Shown: positions 6,524-13,599 of the stretch, in pieces
Numbering within the stretch: the stretch's first letter is position 1
Layout: every line of letters starts with the position of its first letter
Assembly (NCBI GenBank): GCA_026786065.1
Contig: JAJAYS010000151.1
Span: 1-13,599 of the forward strand
DNA from: Polaromonas sp.
Lineage (GTDB): Bacteria; Pseudomonadota; Gammaproteobacteria; Burkholderiales; Burkholderiaceae_C
Length of the DNA stretch: 13,599 nucleotides
Reading direction: 5' to 3'
Notes under the pieces: model-generated
What the model saw: only the letters and a program-made list of their open reading frames with translations
Database searches by the model: none
Told to the model about the DNA's origin: nothing
Position numbers and translations under genes: made by a program

Positions 6524-7327
6524 TTACCTTGTCGCTTTCTTCGCTTCTTTTTTGGTCGTCGCGCCCGTTGTGACGCCTCTGAGCTTGATCGCATAGCCGC
6601 TGCTGTAACGCAGATCGGCCGATTCAAGTTCCCTCCCATAACGCGACGAGACCTGCCCCAATGTGGCGATGAATCGCGCGGTGCGGGCTATGACCTCTTC
6701 GGTCGATCCATTTCCCAAATCGATGACGGCGCCGCTGTCGAGACGGGCCCGCCAGTTGGCCTGGCTGGTCAGTTCAAGCTGTTCGAGCACGGCATCGAAC
6801 TGCACAAAAAGCGGCAACAGACTGCGGTAGGTGGCCAGAATTAAACCGGCCTGCGCCAGCGGCCCGCTCAGCACCGGCAGGTCTTCGCTCTCGACATCGC
6901 CCTGATTGACCTCAAATACTTCACCAAAGCTGTTGATCAGCCGCGCCTCTCCAGCAGTGCCCCAGAACGCCACCGGCTGGTGCTCCTGCAACGAGACCTT
7001 CAGCCGGTTCGGGAATTCGCGCTGCACCACCGCTTTGCGGACCCAGGGAATCGCTTCGAAGGCAGCGCGGGTCCGCGTCAAATCCATCATGAAAAAATTT
7101 CCGGCCAGCCGCGGAGAAACGTTCGCACGCAGGTTGGCCGGGCTGTTGTGCTGCAGGTCGCCCTGCACCTCGATGGCGGTGATGTCGAACAGCGACTGGC
7201 GCATCAGCCACGAGACCAGCAGTGCAATGACCATCAACGAGAACACGGTGACGAAAATGGTGCTCGCAGCGTTCATCAGCCGGACGTCGAGCGGCCGGAG
7301 AGCGGGCTGGCGCGAGCGGGCGTTCAG
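6524..7327 (-). CDS. ftsQ: Cell division protein FtsQ (probable CTG start)
   Basis: This 267-residue bitopic divisome protein bridges early and late division proteins through FtsB/FtsL. A short cytoplasmic N-terminus (ending RPLDVRLMN) precedes one membrane segment (about 22-42), a POTRA domain (about 47-121, including [20 protein letters not shown] at 94-113), and the beta domain ending [13 protein letters not shown] (237-249) plus a Lys-rich tail. The first in-frame ATG (7276) would remove the PLDVRLMN segment recalled from homologues and lacks a ribosome-binding site. CTG at 7327 overlaps the ddl stop as CTGA, matching the ATGA junctions upstream, and has GGGGAG six nt before it (7334-7339). 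An in-frame GTG at 7387 would give a 60-nt overlap with ddl. Identity is secure; the start is inferred. Confidence 0.92.
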   Translation of the reverse strand: MNARSRQPALRPLDVRLMNAASTIFVTVFSLMVIALLVSWLMRQSLFDITAIEVQGDLQHNSPANLRANVSPRLAGNFFMMDLTRTRAAFEAIPWVRKAVVQREFPNRLKVSLQEHQPVAFWGTAGEARLINSFGEVFEVNQGDVESEDLPVLSGPLAQAGLILATYRSLLPLFVQFDAVLEQLELTSQANWRARLDSGAVIDLGNGSTEEVIARTARFIATLGQVSSRYGRELESADLRYSSGYAIKLRGVTTGATTKKEAKKATR

Positions 7328-8301
7328 GGCCGACTCCCCGACGGAACCGCATGGTCCAGCGCCGCACTGCGCAACACCGCGAGGCACAGCGCTTCGTAGG
7401 ACATCCCGGCGGCGCGCGCCGACATCGGAACCAGCGAATGCCCGGTCATGCCGGGCGAGGTGTTGATCTCCAGCAGGTAGGGCTTGCGAGTGGCCTGGTC
7501 GATCATCACGTCGGCACGGGCCCAGCCACGGCACTGGAGCGTCCTGAAGGTCTTGAGCACCAGAGCCTGAATCGCCGCCTCTTCACCAGCGGGCAGGCCG
7601 CAAGGCACCAGATACTGGGTGGTGTCGGTGAAGTACTTGTTCTGGTAGTCGTAGTTGCCGTCAGGCGCAACGATACGAATCACTGGCAAGGCTCGCGCAT
7701 CGTCGCCGCTGCCCAGCACCGGGCAGGTAACCTCGTCGCCACTTATGAACTGCTCGCACAGCACGTCGGCGTCGAGCTGCCGGGCTTGTGCCACCGCCGC
7801 CGCCATCGCACTGCGCTGGGTCACTTTCGAGAGGCCGATGGACGAGCCTTCACGCGCCGGCTTGACGATCAGCGGCAGCCCCAGTGCGGTAACCACCGCA
7901 TCGAGTTCCGCCCCGGTCTGCAGCGCGTTGCGCAGCAGCACGTAACGCGGTGTCGGCAGGCCGTCGGCGAGCAAAATGCGCTTGGTCATCACCTTGTCGA
8001 TAGCCACGCTCGACGCCATGACGCCCGAACCGGTGTAGGGGATGCCGAGCAGTTCCAGCGCGCCCTGAACTGTGCCGTCTTCGCCGAAACGGCCGTGCAG
8101 CGCGATAAAGCAGCGGGAAAAGTTGTCGCGCTTGAGTTCCTCCAGGGCGCGCTCTGCCGGATCAAAGGCATGCGCATCGACACCCTCGGAAAGCAGTGCC
8201 CGCAGCACGCCGCTTCCCGACATCAGCGAGACTTCCCGCTCGGCCGATACGCCGCCCATCAGGACGGCGACCTTGCCAAAATCAAACGGCGTCGCATTCA
8301 T
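7324..8301 (-). CDS. ddl: D-alanine--D-alanine ligase
   Basis: This 325-residue ATP-grasp enzyme joins two D-Ala in the cytoplasm to make the dipeptide that MurF adds to the stem peptide. The N-terminal [19 protein letters not shown] (11-29) is the first substrate-binding loop. HGRFGEDG (69-76), [11 protein letters not shown] (147-157), the loop YDYQNKYF (217-224), and the metal/substrate region RADV (262-265) to [15 protein letters not shown] (278-292) are all typical of Ddl, of the DdlB type found in dcw clusters. The ATG at 8301 overlaps the murC TGA (ATGA), and the TGA overlaps the ftsQ start (CTGA), so translation is probably coupled on both sides. An upstream extension to 8394 lies in murC and was rejected. 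No missing residues were noticed. Confidence 0.97.
   Translation of the reverse strand: MNATPFDFGKVAVLMGGVSAEREVSLMSGSGVLRALLSEGVDAHAFDPAERALEELKRDNFSRCFIALHGRFGEDGTVQGALELLGIPYTGSGVMASSVAIDKVMTKRILLADGLPTPRYVLLRNALQTGAELDAVVTALGLPLIVKPAREGSSIGLSKVTQRSAMAAAVAQARQLDADVLCEQFISGDEVTCPVLGSGDDARALPVIRIVAPDGNYDYQNKYFTDTTQYLVPCGLPAGEEAAIQALVLKTFRTLQCRGWARADVMIDQATRKPYLLEINTSPGMTGHSLVPMSARAAGMSYEALCLAVLRSAALDHAVPSGSRP
7334..7339 (-). promoter_or_regulatory. Ribosome-binding site deciding the CTG start of ftsQ
   Basis: The minus strand reads GGGGAG at 7339-7334, then six nt, then CTG at 7327-7325 overlapping the ddl TGA. Neither of the other in-frame starts (ATG 7276, GTG 7387) has a comparable site, so this site favours initiation at the CTG. 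Confidence 0.6.
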
Positions 8302-9728
8302 GGTCTGGCTCCTGGTTGCAGTGGCTGGCTCTGCAACGCGAGCAACTCGCCGAGACGCGCGGGAACCGCACCGATAGATCCGGCGCCCATGCACAGCACC
8401 ACATCACCGGCCAGCACGCTATCGGCGATGGCCTGCGGCATGTCGGCAATATCGGCAACGAACACCGGTTCGACCTTTGCGGCCACACGCAGCGCGCGCG
8501 CCAAAGCGCGGCCGTCGGCTGCGACGATGGGCGCTTCACCGGCGGCATAGACCTCGGCCAGCAAAACGATGTCGGCGGCGCCGATCACCTTGACAAAATC
8601 TTCAAAGCAGTCGCGGGTGCGGCTGTAGCGATGCGGCTGAAATGCCAGCACCAGCCTGCGGCCCGGAAATGCACCGCGGGCTGCGTCAAGCGTTGCCTCC
8701 ATCTCGACCGGGTGGTGCCCGTAATCATCGACCAGCGTGAATACGCCGCCGGCGGTCGGCAATTCGCCGTAGCGCTGGAAGCGGCGCCCGACACCGGCAA
8801 AGCCAGCCAGCGCGCGCTGCACCGCCGCGTCGGGCAGATTGAGTTCGACCGCCACCGCAATTGCCGACAGCGCATTGAGCACGTTATGGCGCCCCGGCAG
8901 ATTCAACACCACTGGCAGATCGGGCAGCACGACACCGTTGCGCCGGCGCACTGTGAAATGCATCGTGCCTTCGACAGCCTGCACATCGACCGCGCGCACC
9001 TGGGCGTCCTCACCAAAACCGTAGGTGGTTACGGGACAGGTGACCCGGTCCACGATGCCGCGCACGGCCGCGTTGTCGGTGCAGAGAATGGCGGTTCCGT
9101 AAAACGGCATGCGCTGGAGAAAGTCCACGAACGCGGTAGTCAGCCGCTCGAAATCGTGGCCATAGGTTTCCATGTGGTCGGCGTCGATGTTGGTGACGAC
9201 CGCCATCACCGGCAGCAGGTGCAAAAAGGAGGCATCAGACTCGTCGGCCTCGACGACGATGTAGTCGCCGCTGCCGAGCCGGGCGTTGGCGCCGGCACTA
9301 TTGAGCCTCCCGCCGATCACAAACGTCGGATCCAGACCGGCTTCCATCAGAACGCTGGCAACCAGGCTGGTGGTGGTCGTCTTGCCGTGCGTGCCGGCAA
9401 TCGCAATACCGCGCTTGAGCCGCATCAGTTCGGCCAGCATCAGCGCACGGGGCACGATGGAGATGCGGTTCTCGCGCGCGGCTACGACTTCGACGTTGTC
9501 GGCCTTGACCGCTGTCGAGGTCACCACGGCATCTGCACCGAGTACGTTGGCCGCGCTATGGCCCGACATGATGGAAATGCCCAGACTGCCAAGCCGGCGC
9601 AGCGCCGGGCTGTCGGTCTGGTCCGATCCGGAGATCTGGTAGCCCAACGTGTGCAGCACCTCGGCAATCGCCGACATGCCCGAGCCGCCGATGCCCACAA
9701 AGTGGATGTGCTTGACGGCATGTTTCAT
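8298..9728 (-). CDS. murC: UDP-N-acetylmuramate--L-alanine ligase MurC
   Basis: This 476-residue cytoplasmic ligase adds L-Ala to UDP-MurNAc, the first step of stem-peptide assembly. The N-terminal domain has the nucleotide-binding turn [17 protein letters not shown] (9-25). The ATP P-loop is [10 protein letters not shown] (111-120). The central-domain motifs are EADESDASF (160-168) and [13 protein letters not shown] (178-190). The C-terminal domain shows [14 protein letters not shown] (334-347) and [10 protein letters not shown] (362-371). Length and order match the family. The ATG at 9728 overlaps the murG TGA as ATGA, and the stop overlaps the ddl start the same way. Six in-frame codons upstream of the ATG fall within murG and are not used. 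A long open frame on the opposite strand is a shadow of this gene. Confidence 0.98.
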   Translation of the reverse strand: MKHAVKHIHFVGIGGSGMSAIAEVLHTLGYQISGSDQTDSPALRRLGSLGISIMSGHSAANVLGADAVVTSTAVKADNVEVVAARENRISIVPRALMLAELMRLKRGIAIAGTHGKTTTTSLVASVLMEAGLDPTFVIGGRLNSAGANARLGSGDYIVVEADESDASFLHLLPVMAVVTNIDADHMETYGHDFERLTTAFVDFLQRMPFYGTAILCTDNAAVRGIVDRVTCPVTTYGFGEDAQVRAVDVQAVEGTMHFTVRRRNGVVLPDLPVVLNLPGRHNVLNALSAIAVAVELNLPDAAVQRALAGFAGVGRRFQRYGELPTAGGVFTLVDDYGHHPVEMEATLDAARGAFPGRRLVLAFQPHRYSRTRDCFEDFVKVIGAADIVLLAEVYAAGEAPIVAADGRALARALRVAAKVEPVFVADIADMPQAIADSVLAGDVVLCMGAGSIGAVPARLGELLALQSQPLQPGARP

Positions 9729-10813
9729 GACGCCAGGGCCTCGCACGCGCTCACCACCTGTTCAGTGGCGCTCGTCTTTTGCATCTTTTTGGCTTTCTGG
9801 GCAGCTTCTACTAGCGTAAAACGCTCTGTTTTTTGTAGCAACTCGGCCAGCATCACCGGGGTCAAGTCGCGCTGCTGAACCAGCCAGCCGCCGCCTTGAT
9901 CGACCAGGTATCGCGCATTCGTGGTCTGGTGATCGTCCACCGCAGCCGGGAACGGCACGAACAACGCGGCAGCGCCCACTGCTGCGATCTCCGTCACGGT
10001 GCTGGCACCTGAGCGGCAGACGATCAGGTCGGCCTCGGCGAAGGCGGTGGCGGTGTCCTCAATGAACGGCGTCAGGGTAGCCTGGACACCAGCCGCAGCA
10101 TAGGCGCTCCGCAGCGCCTCGATCTGCCGCGCGCCGCTTTGATGAATAACCTGCGGTCTGCCAGCCAGCGGGATCAGCGCCAGCGCCTGGGGTAGCAGGT
10201 CGTTCAGCGCTTTAGCCCCCAGACTGCCGCCGACCACCAACAGCTTTAGTGGCCCGCTGCGACCGGCAAAGCGCCTGGCCGGATCTTTCTGCCGGGTAAA
10301 CGCCTGACGCAGCGGGTTGCCGATCCATTGCGCGTTGCCGAGCACCTTCGGAAAGGCGCTGAACACGCGGTCGGCAACGCCGGCGAGAATTTTGTTGACC
10401 AAGCCCGCAACCGAATTTTGCTCGTGCAACACCAGTGGCTTGCCGAGCAGCACCGCCATCATGCCGCCCGGAAAGCAGATATAGCCACCCAAACCGATCA
10501 CGACATCGGGTTTAACACGTCGCAATACTGCAATGCTTTGCCAGAACGCCTTGAGCAGCCGCATCGGAAGCAAGGCCAGAGTGAGCGGCCCCTTGCCGCG
10601 CACGCCGGAGAAGTCGATGGCCTCGAAAGCAAAGCCGCGCGCCGGCACCAGGTGGCTTTCCATACTTGGCTGAGCGGCCGTTCCGCGCCCGCCAAGCCAG
10701 TGGACCCGCCATCCGCGCTCCCGCAGCGCTTCGGCAACGGCCAGGCCCGGAAAGATGTGACCACCGGTACCGCCCGCCATCACAAGCGCTGCCTTGATCT
10801 GGACGGCGCTCAT
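9725..10813 (-). CDS. murG: UDP-GlcNAc:lipid I N-acetylglucosaminyltransferase MurG
   Basis: This 362-residue GT28 (GT-B fold) enzyme transfers GlcNAc to lipid I to form lipid II at the cytoplasmic face of the inner membrane. Motifs are [17 protein letters not shown] (14-30), [12 protein letters not shown] (109-120), HEQNSVAG (130-137), [11 protein letters not shown] (195-205) and [14 protein letters not shown] (267-280) with the UDP-GlcNAc-binding Glu275, then [13 protein letters not shown] (288-300). A hydrophobic/basic patch (about 80-100) fits the membrane-association site. The C-terminus has a Lys-rich stretch ([13 protein letters not shown], 338-350) encoded by DNA visibly more AT-rich than its surroundings. 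The start at 10813 overlaps the ftsW TGA (ATGA), and the stop overlaps the murC start. The longer upstream frame lies in ftsW and is not real. Confidence 0.97.
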   Translation of the reverse strand: MSAVQIKAALVMAGGTGGHIFPGLAVAEALRERGWRVHWLGGRGTAAQPSMESHLVPARGFAFEAIDFSGVRGKGPLTLALLPMRLLKAFWQSIAVLRRVKPDVVIGLGGYICFPGGMMAVLLGKPLVLHEQNSVAGLVNKILAGVADRVFSAFPKVLGNAQWIGNPLRQAFTRQKDPARRFAGRSGPLKLLVVGGSLGAKALNDLLPQALALIPLAGRPQVIHQSGARQIEALRSAYAAAGVQATLTPFIEDTATAFAEADLIVCRSGASTVTEIAAVGAAALFVPFPAAVDDHQTTNARYLVDQGGGWLVQQRDLTPVMLAELLQKTERFTLVEAAQKAKKMQKTSATEQVVSACEALAS

Positions 10814-12072
10814 GACCGGCCTCCGCGCATCATCATGCGATTCTCGTAATCGATGCGCAGCACTACCGCCAAAGCCACGAGATTCATCAGAATCGCCGAA
10901 CCGCCGAAGCTCATCAGCGGCAGCGTCAGGCCCTTGGTCGGCAGCGCGCCCAGATTGACGCCGATGTTGATGAAAGTCTGAAATCCTATCCAGATCCCCA
11001 CACCCTGTGCGACCAGGCCGGCAAACACGCGGTCCAGCGCAATCGACTGGCGGCCAATGTGCATAATGCGCCGTGTCATCCACATAAACATGCCGATGAC
11101 GGCCAGCACGCCCAGCAGGCCAAACTCCTCGCCGATGACCGCCAGCAGGAAATCGGTGTGCGCCTCGGGCAGCCAGTGCAGTTTTTCTATGCTGCCTCCC
11201 AGACCGACCCCAAATACCTCGCCGCGTCCAAAGGCAATCAGCGAGTGCGAAAGCTGATAGCCCTTGCCCATAGAGTATTTGTCGCTCCACGGGTCGAGAT
11301 AGGCAAAGATGCGTTCGCGCCGCCATTCGCTGAACATCACCATCACGCCGAAGGCCAACACCACCACTGCGGTGATGACGAAAAACATCCGCGCATTGAC
11401 GCCGCCGAGAAAGAGAATTCCCATCGCGATCACCGAGATCACCATGAAGGCCCCCATATCGGGTTCAGCGAGCAGCAGCACGCCGACCAGGCCGATTGCT
11501 ACGCCCATCGGCAGCACCGCGCGAAAAAACCTTTCCTTCACCTCCATCTTGCGAACCATGTAGTTCGACGCGTACAGCAGCACGGCGAACTTCGCCAACT
11601 CGGATGGCTGGAAGTTCATCGTGCCCAGCGCAATCCAGCGCCGCGCGCCGTTGACGTCTTTGCCGATGCCGGGTATCAGCACCAGCGCCAGCAACCCCAA
11701 GGACACCACGAAGACCCAGGGCGCGAGCTTTTCCCAGACCTTCAGCGGAACCTGGAAGGCGAGCAGCGCAGCCAGAAAAGCCACCACCAGCGAAAGCAGA
11801 TGGCGCACCACAAAATGGCTATGCGCATATCGCGCAAATTTCGGGTTGTCGGGCAACGCAATGGAGGCCGAATAAACCATCACCAAGCCCCACATCAGCA
11901 GGGCCAACGTGATCCAGACAAGCGCCTGATCAAAGCCCGAGAGCCCCGCCTGGTTGCGCTGCTGGCGGGTGCGGCCCTGTGCGCCCAGCCTGACCGGCAA
12001 GGCTTCGGCAGGCTCGGTGCGCCAGGGGGTCAAGCGGACAAACCAGTCGCTGACGCGGGTCGCCGTGCTCAT
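10810..12072 (-). CDS. ftsW: Septal peptidoglycan polymerase FtsW (SEDS family)
   Basis: This 420-residue SEDS glycosyltransferase polymerises lipid II at the septum with its partner PBP3 (FtsI). A cytoplasmic N-terminus of about 48 residues (Arg/Gln-rich, GRTRQQRNQ) precedes a multi-spanning membrane body, with strong hydrophobic segments visible from [19 protein letters not shown] (51-69) onward. SEDS signatures are GARRWI (142-147), [10 protein letters not shown] (154-163), AEPDMG (202-207), [21 protein letters not shown] (301-321, split as LPEAHTDF with putative catalytic Asp307 and the following EEFG), and [17 protein letters not shown] (377-393). The start at 12072 has GGGAG eight nt upstream and overlaps the TGA of a 22-codon frame; the stop overlaps the murG start (ATGA). 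FtsW rather than RodA is supported by the dcw location. Confidence 0.97.
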   Translation of the reverse strand: MSTATRVSDWFVRLTPWRTEPAEALPVRLGAQGRTRQQRNQAGLSGFDQALVWITLALLMWGLVMVYSASIALPDNPKFARYAHSHFVVRHLLSLVVAFLAALLAFQVPLKVWEKLAPWVFVVSLGLLALVLIPGIGKDVNGARRWIALGTMNFQPSELAKFAVLLYASNYMVRKMEVKERFFRAVLPMGVAIGLVGVLLLAEPDMGAFMVISVIAMGILFLGGVNARMFFVITAVVVLAFGVMVMFSEWRRERIFAYLDPWSDKYSMGKGYQLSHSLIAFGRGEVFGVGLGGSIEKLHWLPEAHTDFLLAVIGEEFGLLGVLAVIGMFMWMTRRIMHIGRQSIALDRVFAGLVAQGVGIWIGFQTFINIGVNLGALPTKGLTLPLMSFGGSAILMNLVALAVVLRIDYENRMMMRGGRS

Positions 12073-12137
12073 GGGTCAAGCTCCCAGCTGCGCCCTGCCG
12101 CACTGGCCTGCCTGGAGCAGGCGAGGATTGCGCTCAT
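12069..12137 (-). CDS. Possible 22-aa linker ORF between murD and ftsW, hypothetical
   Basis: The 61-nt gap between murD and ftsW is spanned by a 22-codon frame. Its ATG (12137-12135) overlaps the murD TGA as ATGA, and its TGA (12071-12069) overlaps the ftsW ATG as ATGA. The peptide starts [10 protein letters not shown] and ends WELDP. It contains no domain and is too short to call a protein. It could pass terminating murD ribosomes to ftsW by successive re-initiation, or be a chance open frame. Its sequence includes the ftsW ribosome-binding site GGGAG. Confidence 0.25.
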   Translation of the reverse strand: MSAILACSRQASAAGRSWELDP

Positions 12138-13599
12138 GACAGCACCCCCCTGTCGAGCGCCAGCGCCTGCACGGCTTCGACGAAAACCCGCGCCCGGTGT
12201 TCGTAGTTGTCGAACATGTCGAGGCTGGCGCAGGCCGGTGACATCAACACCGCGTCGCCAGCCTGTGCGTGCTGCGCCGCCAGGACAACCGCAGCAGGCA
12301 GCGAGTCGGCGAAGAACAACGGCACGCCGGTCCCACCAAGCGCAGCTCCAAGAGCTGGCGCATCGCGCCCGATCAGCACCACCGCCCGCACGAAGCGCAA
12401 AACCGGATCGGCCAGCGGCGAGAAATCCTGCCCTTTGCCGTCGCCGCCGGCAATCAGCACCAGGCGGCGCTCGGCACCCAGGCCAGTCAAGGCCGCCACG
12501 GTTGCGCCTACGTTGGTGCCTTTGCTGTCGTCGAAATACTCCACCGCGTCGAGCGTTGCGATGGATTCGACCCGATGCGGCTCTCCCCTGTAATCGCGCA
12601 GCCCATGCAAAAGCGGAGCCATCGCGCAGCCGACAGCAACCGCCAGCGCCAGCGCGGCCAGCGCGTTGACGGCGTTGTGCCTGCCGCGAATACGCAGCGC
12701 ATCGGCCGGCATCAGGCGCTGGATGTGCAGCACACTCTCTTCGCCTTTTTTTCGCCGTATGGTTTCGTCGGCTTCGAGGGCGCGAACCAGCCAGGTCATC
12801 CCGTTGACACTTTCGAGACCGTAATCCCCGGGACGCTGCGGCTCATCCAGGCCGAACGAGAGGTAGGCCCGAATCGGCTTGCCTTTGAGTAGCGGAGGAG
12901 CGCCGCGCATGACCAGGGCATCGTCCCGGTTGAGCAGCCTCTGGCCTTGGCCATAAACCCGAGACTTTGCTTCGGCATAGGCAGCCAGACTGCCATGCCA
13001 GTCGAGATGGTCCTGCGTGATGTTGAGGACAGTGGCCACGCTGGGCTCGAAATTCTCCACACCGTCGAGTTGAAAGCTCGACAGCTCAAGCACCCAGACC
13101 TCGGGCAAAGCCTCGGCGTCTAGCCGGCTGGCCAGTGTCTCGAGAAGACTTGGGCCGATGTTGCCAGCCACGGCCACCGACTTTCCCGCGTCGCCGATCA
13201 GCTTGCCGGTCAGCGCGGTGACGGTCGTCTTGCCGTTGGTGCCGGTGATGCCGATGATCTGCGGCGCATAAGCGCGGTCGGTTTTCAAAGCGCCCAGCGC
13301 TTCGGCAAACAGGCTTAGCTCGTTGCCGCAGGGGATGGAGTCCGCCGTTGCCGCCGTCATCACGGCCGAGACCAACTGCGGCGAAAGGCCCGGGCTTTTC
13401 AATACCCGGTCGAATCGGCCGCGCGCCAGCAGGTTCGTGTCCATCTCCGAATGCACGAAGCAGGCCGTGGGCACCTCAGTCATCAGGGCTGAAAGCTCCG
13501 GCGGTTTCGGCCGGGTATCGGCCACAGTGATCTGCCCACCCGAACGCGCGCACCAGCGGGCCATAGCCACGCCCGATCGGCCCAGACCCAGAATAAGAG
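12134..13599 (-). CDS. murD: UDP-N-acetylmuramoyl-L-alanine--D-glutamate ligase MurD (5' end beyond window)
   Basis: This cytoplasmic ligase adds D-Glu to UDP-MurNAc-L-Ala. The frame is open to the right edge; the first visible residues LILGLGRSGVAMARWCA are the MurD N-terminal nucleotide-binding turn, so only a short N-terminus (perhaps 10-25 residues) is missing. An internal GTG at 13570 is not the start. In visible numbering, the P-loop GTNGKTT is at 119-125, NITQDHLDWHG at 192-202 followed by the Lys of EAKSRVY, DSKGTN at 357-362, GGDGKGQDF at 384-392, and SPACASLDMF at 453-462, all MurD hallmarks. The visible 487 residues exceed the E. coli enzyme; the extra length includes a charged stretch (EADETIRRKKGEES) in the central/C-terminal domain junction. 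The TGA overlaps an ATG leading to ftsW. Confidence 0.96.
   Translation of the reverse strand, partial: LILGLGRSGVAMARWCARSGGQITVADTRPKPPELSALMTEVPTACFVHSEMDTNLLARGRFDRVLKSPGLSPQLVSAVMTAATADSIPCGNELSLFAEALGALKTDRAYAPQIIGITGTNGKTTVTALTGKLIGDAGKSVAVAGNIGPSLLETLASRLDAEALPEVWVLELSSFQLDGVENFEPSVATVLNITQDHLDWHGSLAAYAEAKSRVYGQGQRLLNRDDALVMRGAPPLLKGKPIRAYLSFGLDEPQRPGDYGLESVNGMTWLVRALEADETIRRKKGEESVLHIQRLMPADALRIRGRHNAVNALAALALAVAVGCAMAPLLHGLRDYRGEPHRVESIATLDAVEYFDDSKGTNVGATVAALTGLGAERRLVLIAGGDGKGQDFSPLADPVLRFVRAVVLIGRDAPALGAALGGTGVPLFFADSLPAAVVLAAQHAQAGDAVLMSPACASLDMFDNYEHRARVFVEAVQALALDRGVLS

Noticed and set aside
8196..9878. 560-codon plus-strand open frame opposite murC
   Set aside because: It covers murC and parts of ddl and murG on the other strand. 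The composition (His/Arg/Gln/Ala-rich) is typical of an antisense shadow, and no domain is visible.
11059..12669. 536-codon plus-strand open frame opposite ftsW and murD
   Set aside because: It is antisense to two genes with complete motifs. The extreme His/Gln/Arg content and lack of hydrophobic pattern argue against a real protein.
1..13599. tRNA, rRNA, CRISPR, insertion sequence, prophage or defence genes
   Set aside because: Nearly all DNA is occupied by recognisable core genes. No repeat-spacer pattern, transposase or integrase-like frame, or tRNA cloverleaf was noticed.

Overview
The window is GC-rich, densely packed DNA that reads as a betaproteobacterium of the order Burkholderiales, most likely family Comamonadaceae (Polaromonas/Rhodoferax-like). 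This assignment rests on recalled family resemblance of the proteins and on gene order, not on a search.

Right-hand two thirds (about 2.6-13.6 kb, minus strand): the distal half of the dcw (division and cell wall) cluster. In transcription order it runs murD (5' end cut by the window edge), ftsW, murG, murC, ddl, ftsQ, ftsA, ftsZ, lpxC and a small membrane protein of 58 residues. MurC, MurD and Ddl are cytoplasmic ligases that build the UDP-MurNAc peptide. MurG makes lipid II. FtsW polymerises glycan at the septum. FtsQ, FtsA and FtsZ are divisome proteins, with FtsZ forming the ring and FtsA tethering it to the membrane. LpxC commits UDP-acyl-GlcNAc to lipid A. The early genes of the cluster (mraZ/W, ftsL, ftsI, murE, murF, mraY) would lie beyond the right edge.

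The minus-strand genes from murD to ftsZ are almost gapless. Most junctions are 4-nt stop/start overlaps (ATGA, with one CTGA). The two apparent gaps, murD-ftsW and ftsA-ftsZ, can each be spanned by a short open frame whose start overlaps the upstream stop and whose stop overlaps the downstream start. The ftsQ start appears to be a CTG codon. These are the most unusual things seen.

Left-hand part (1-2.6 kb, plus strand): an unidentified reading frame with an acidic tail at the edge, a TonB-C-like envelope protein, the monofunctional transglycosylase mtgA, a 250-nt gap holding an inverted-repeat element, and ruvC without ruvAB. ruvC converges on, and overlaps, the small gene at the end of the dcw run.

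No RNA gene, insertion sequence, phage gene, CRISPR array or defence system was seen. The window is mostly ordinary core chromosome, and the findings concern translation architecture and small sequence oddities rather than a new system.
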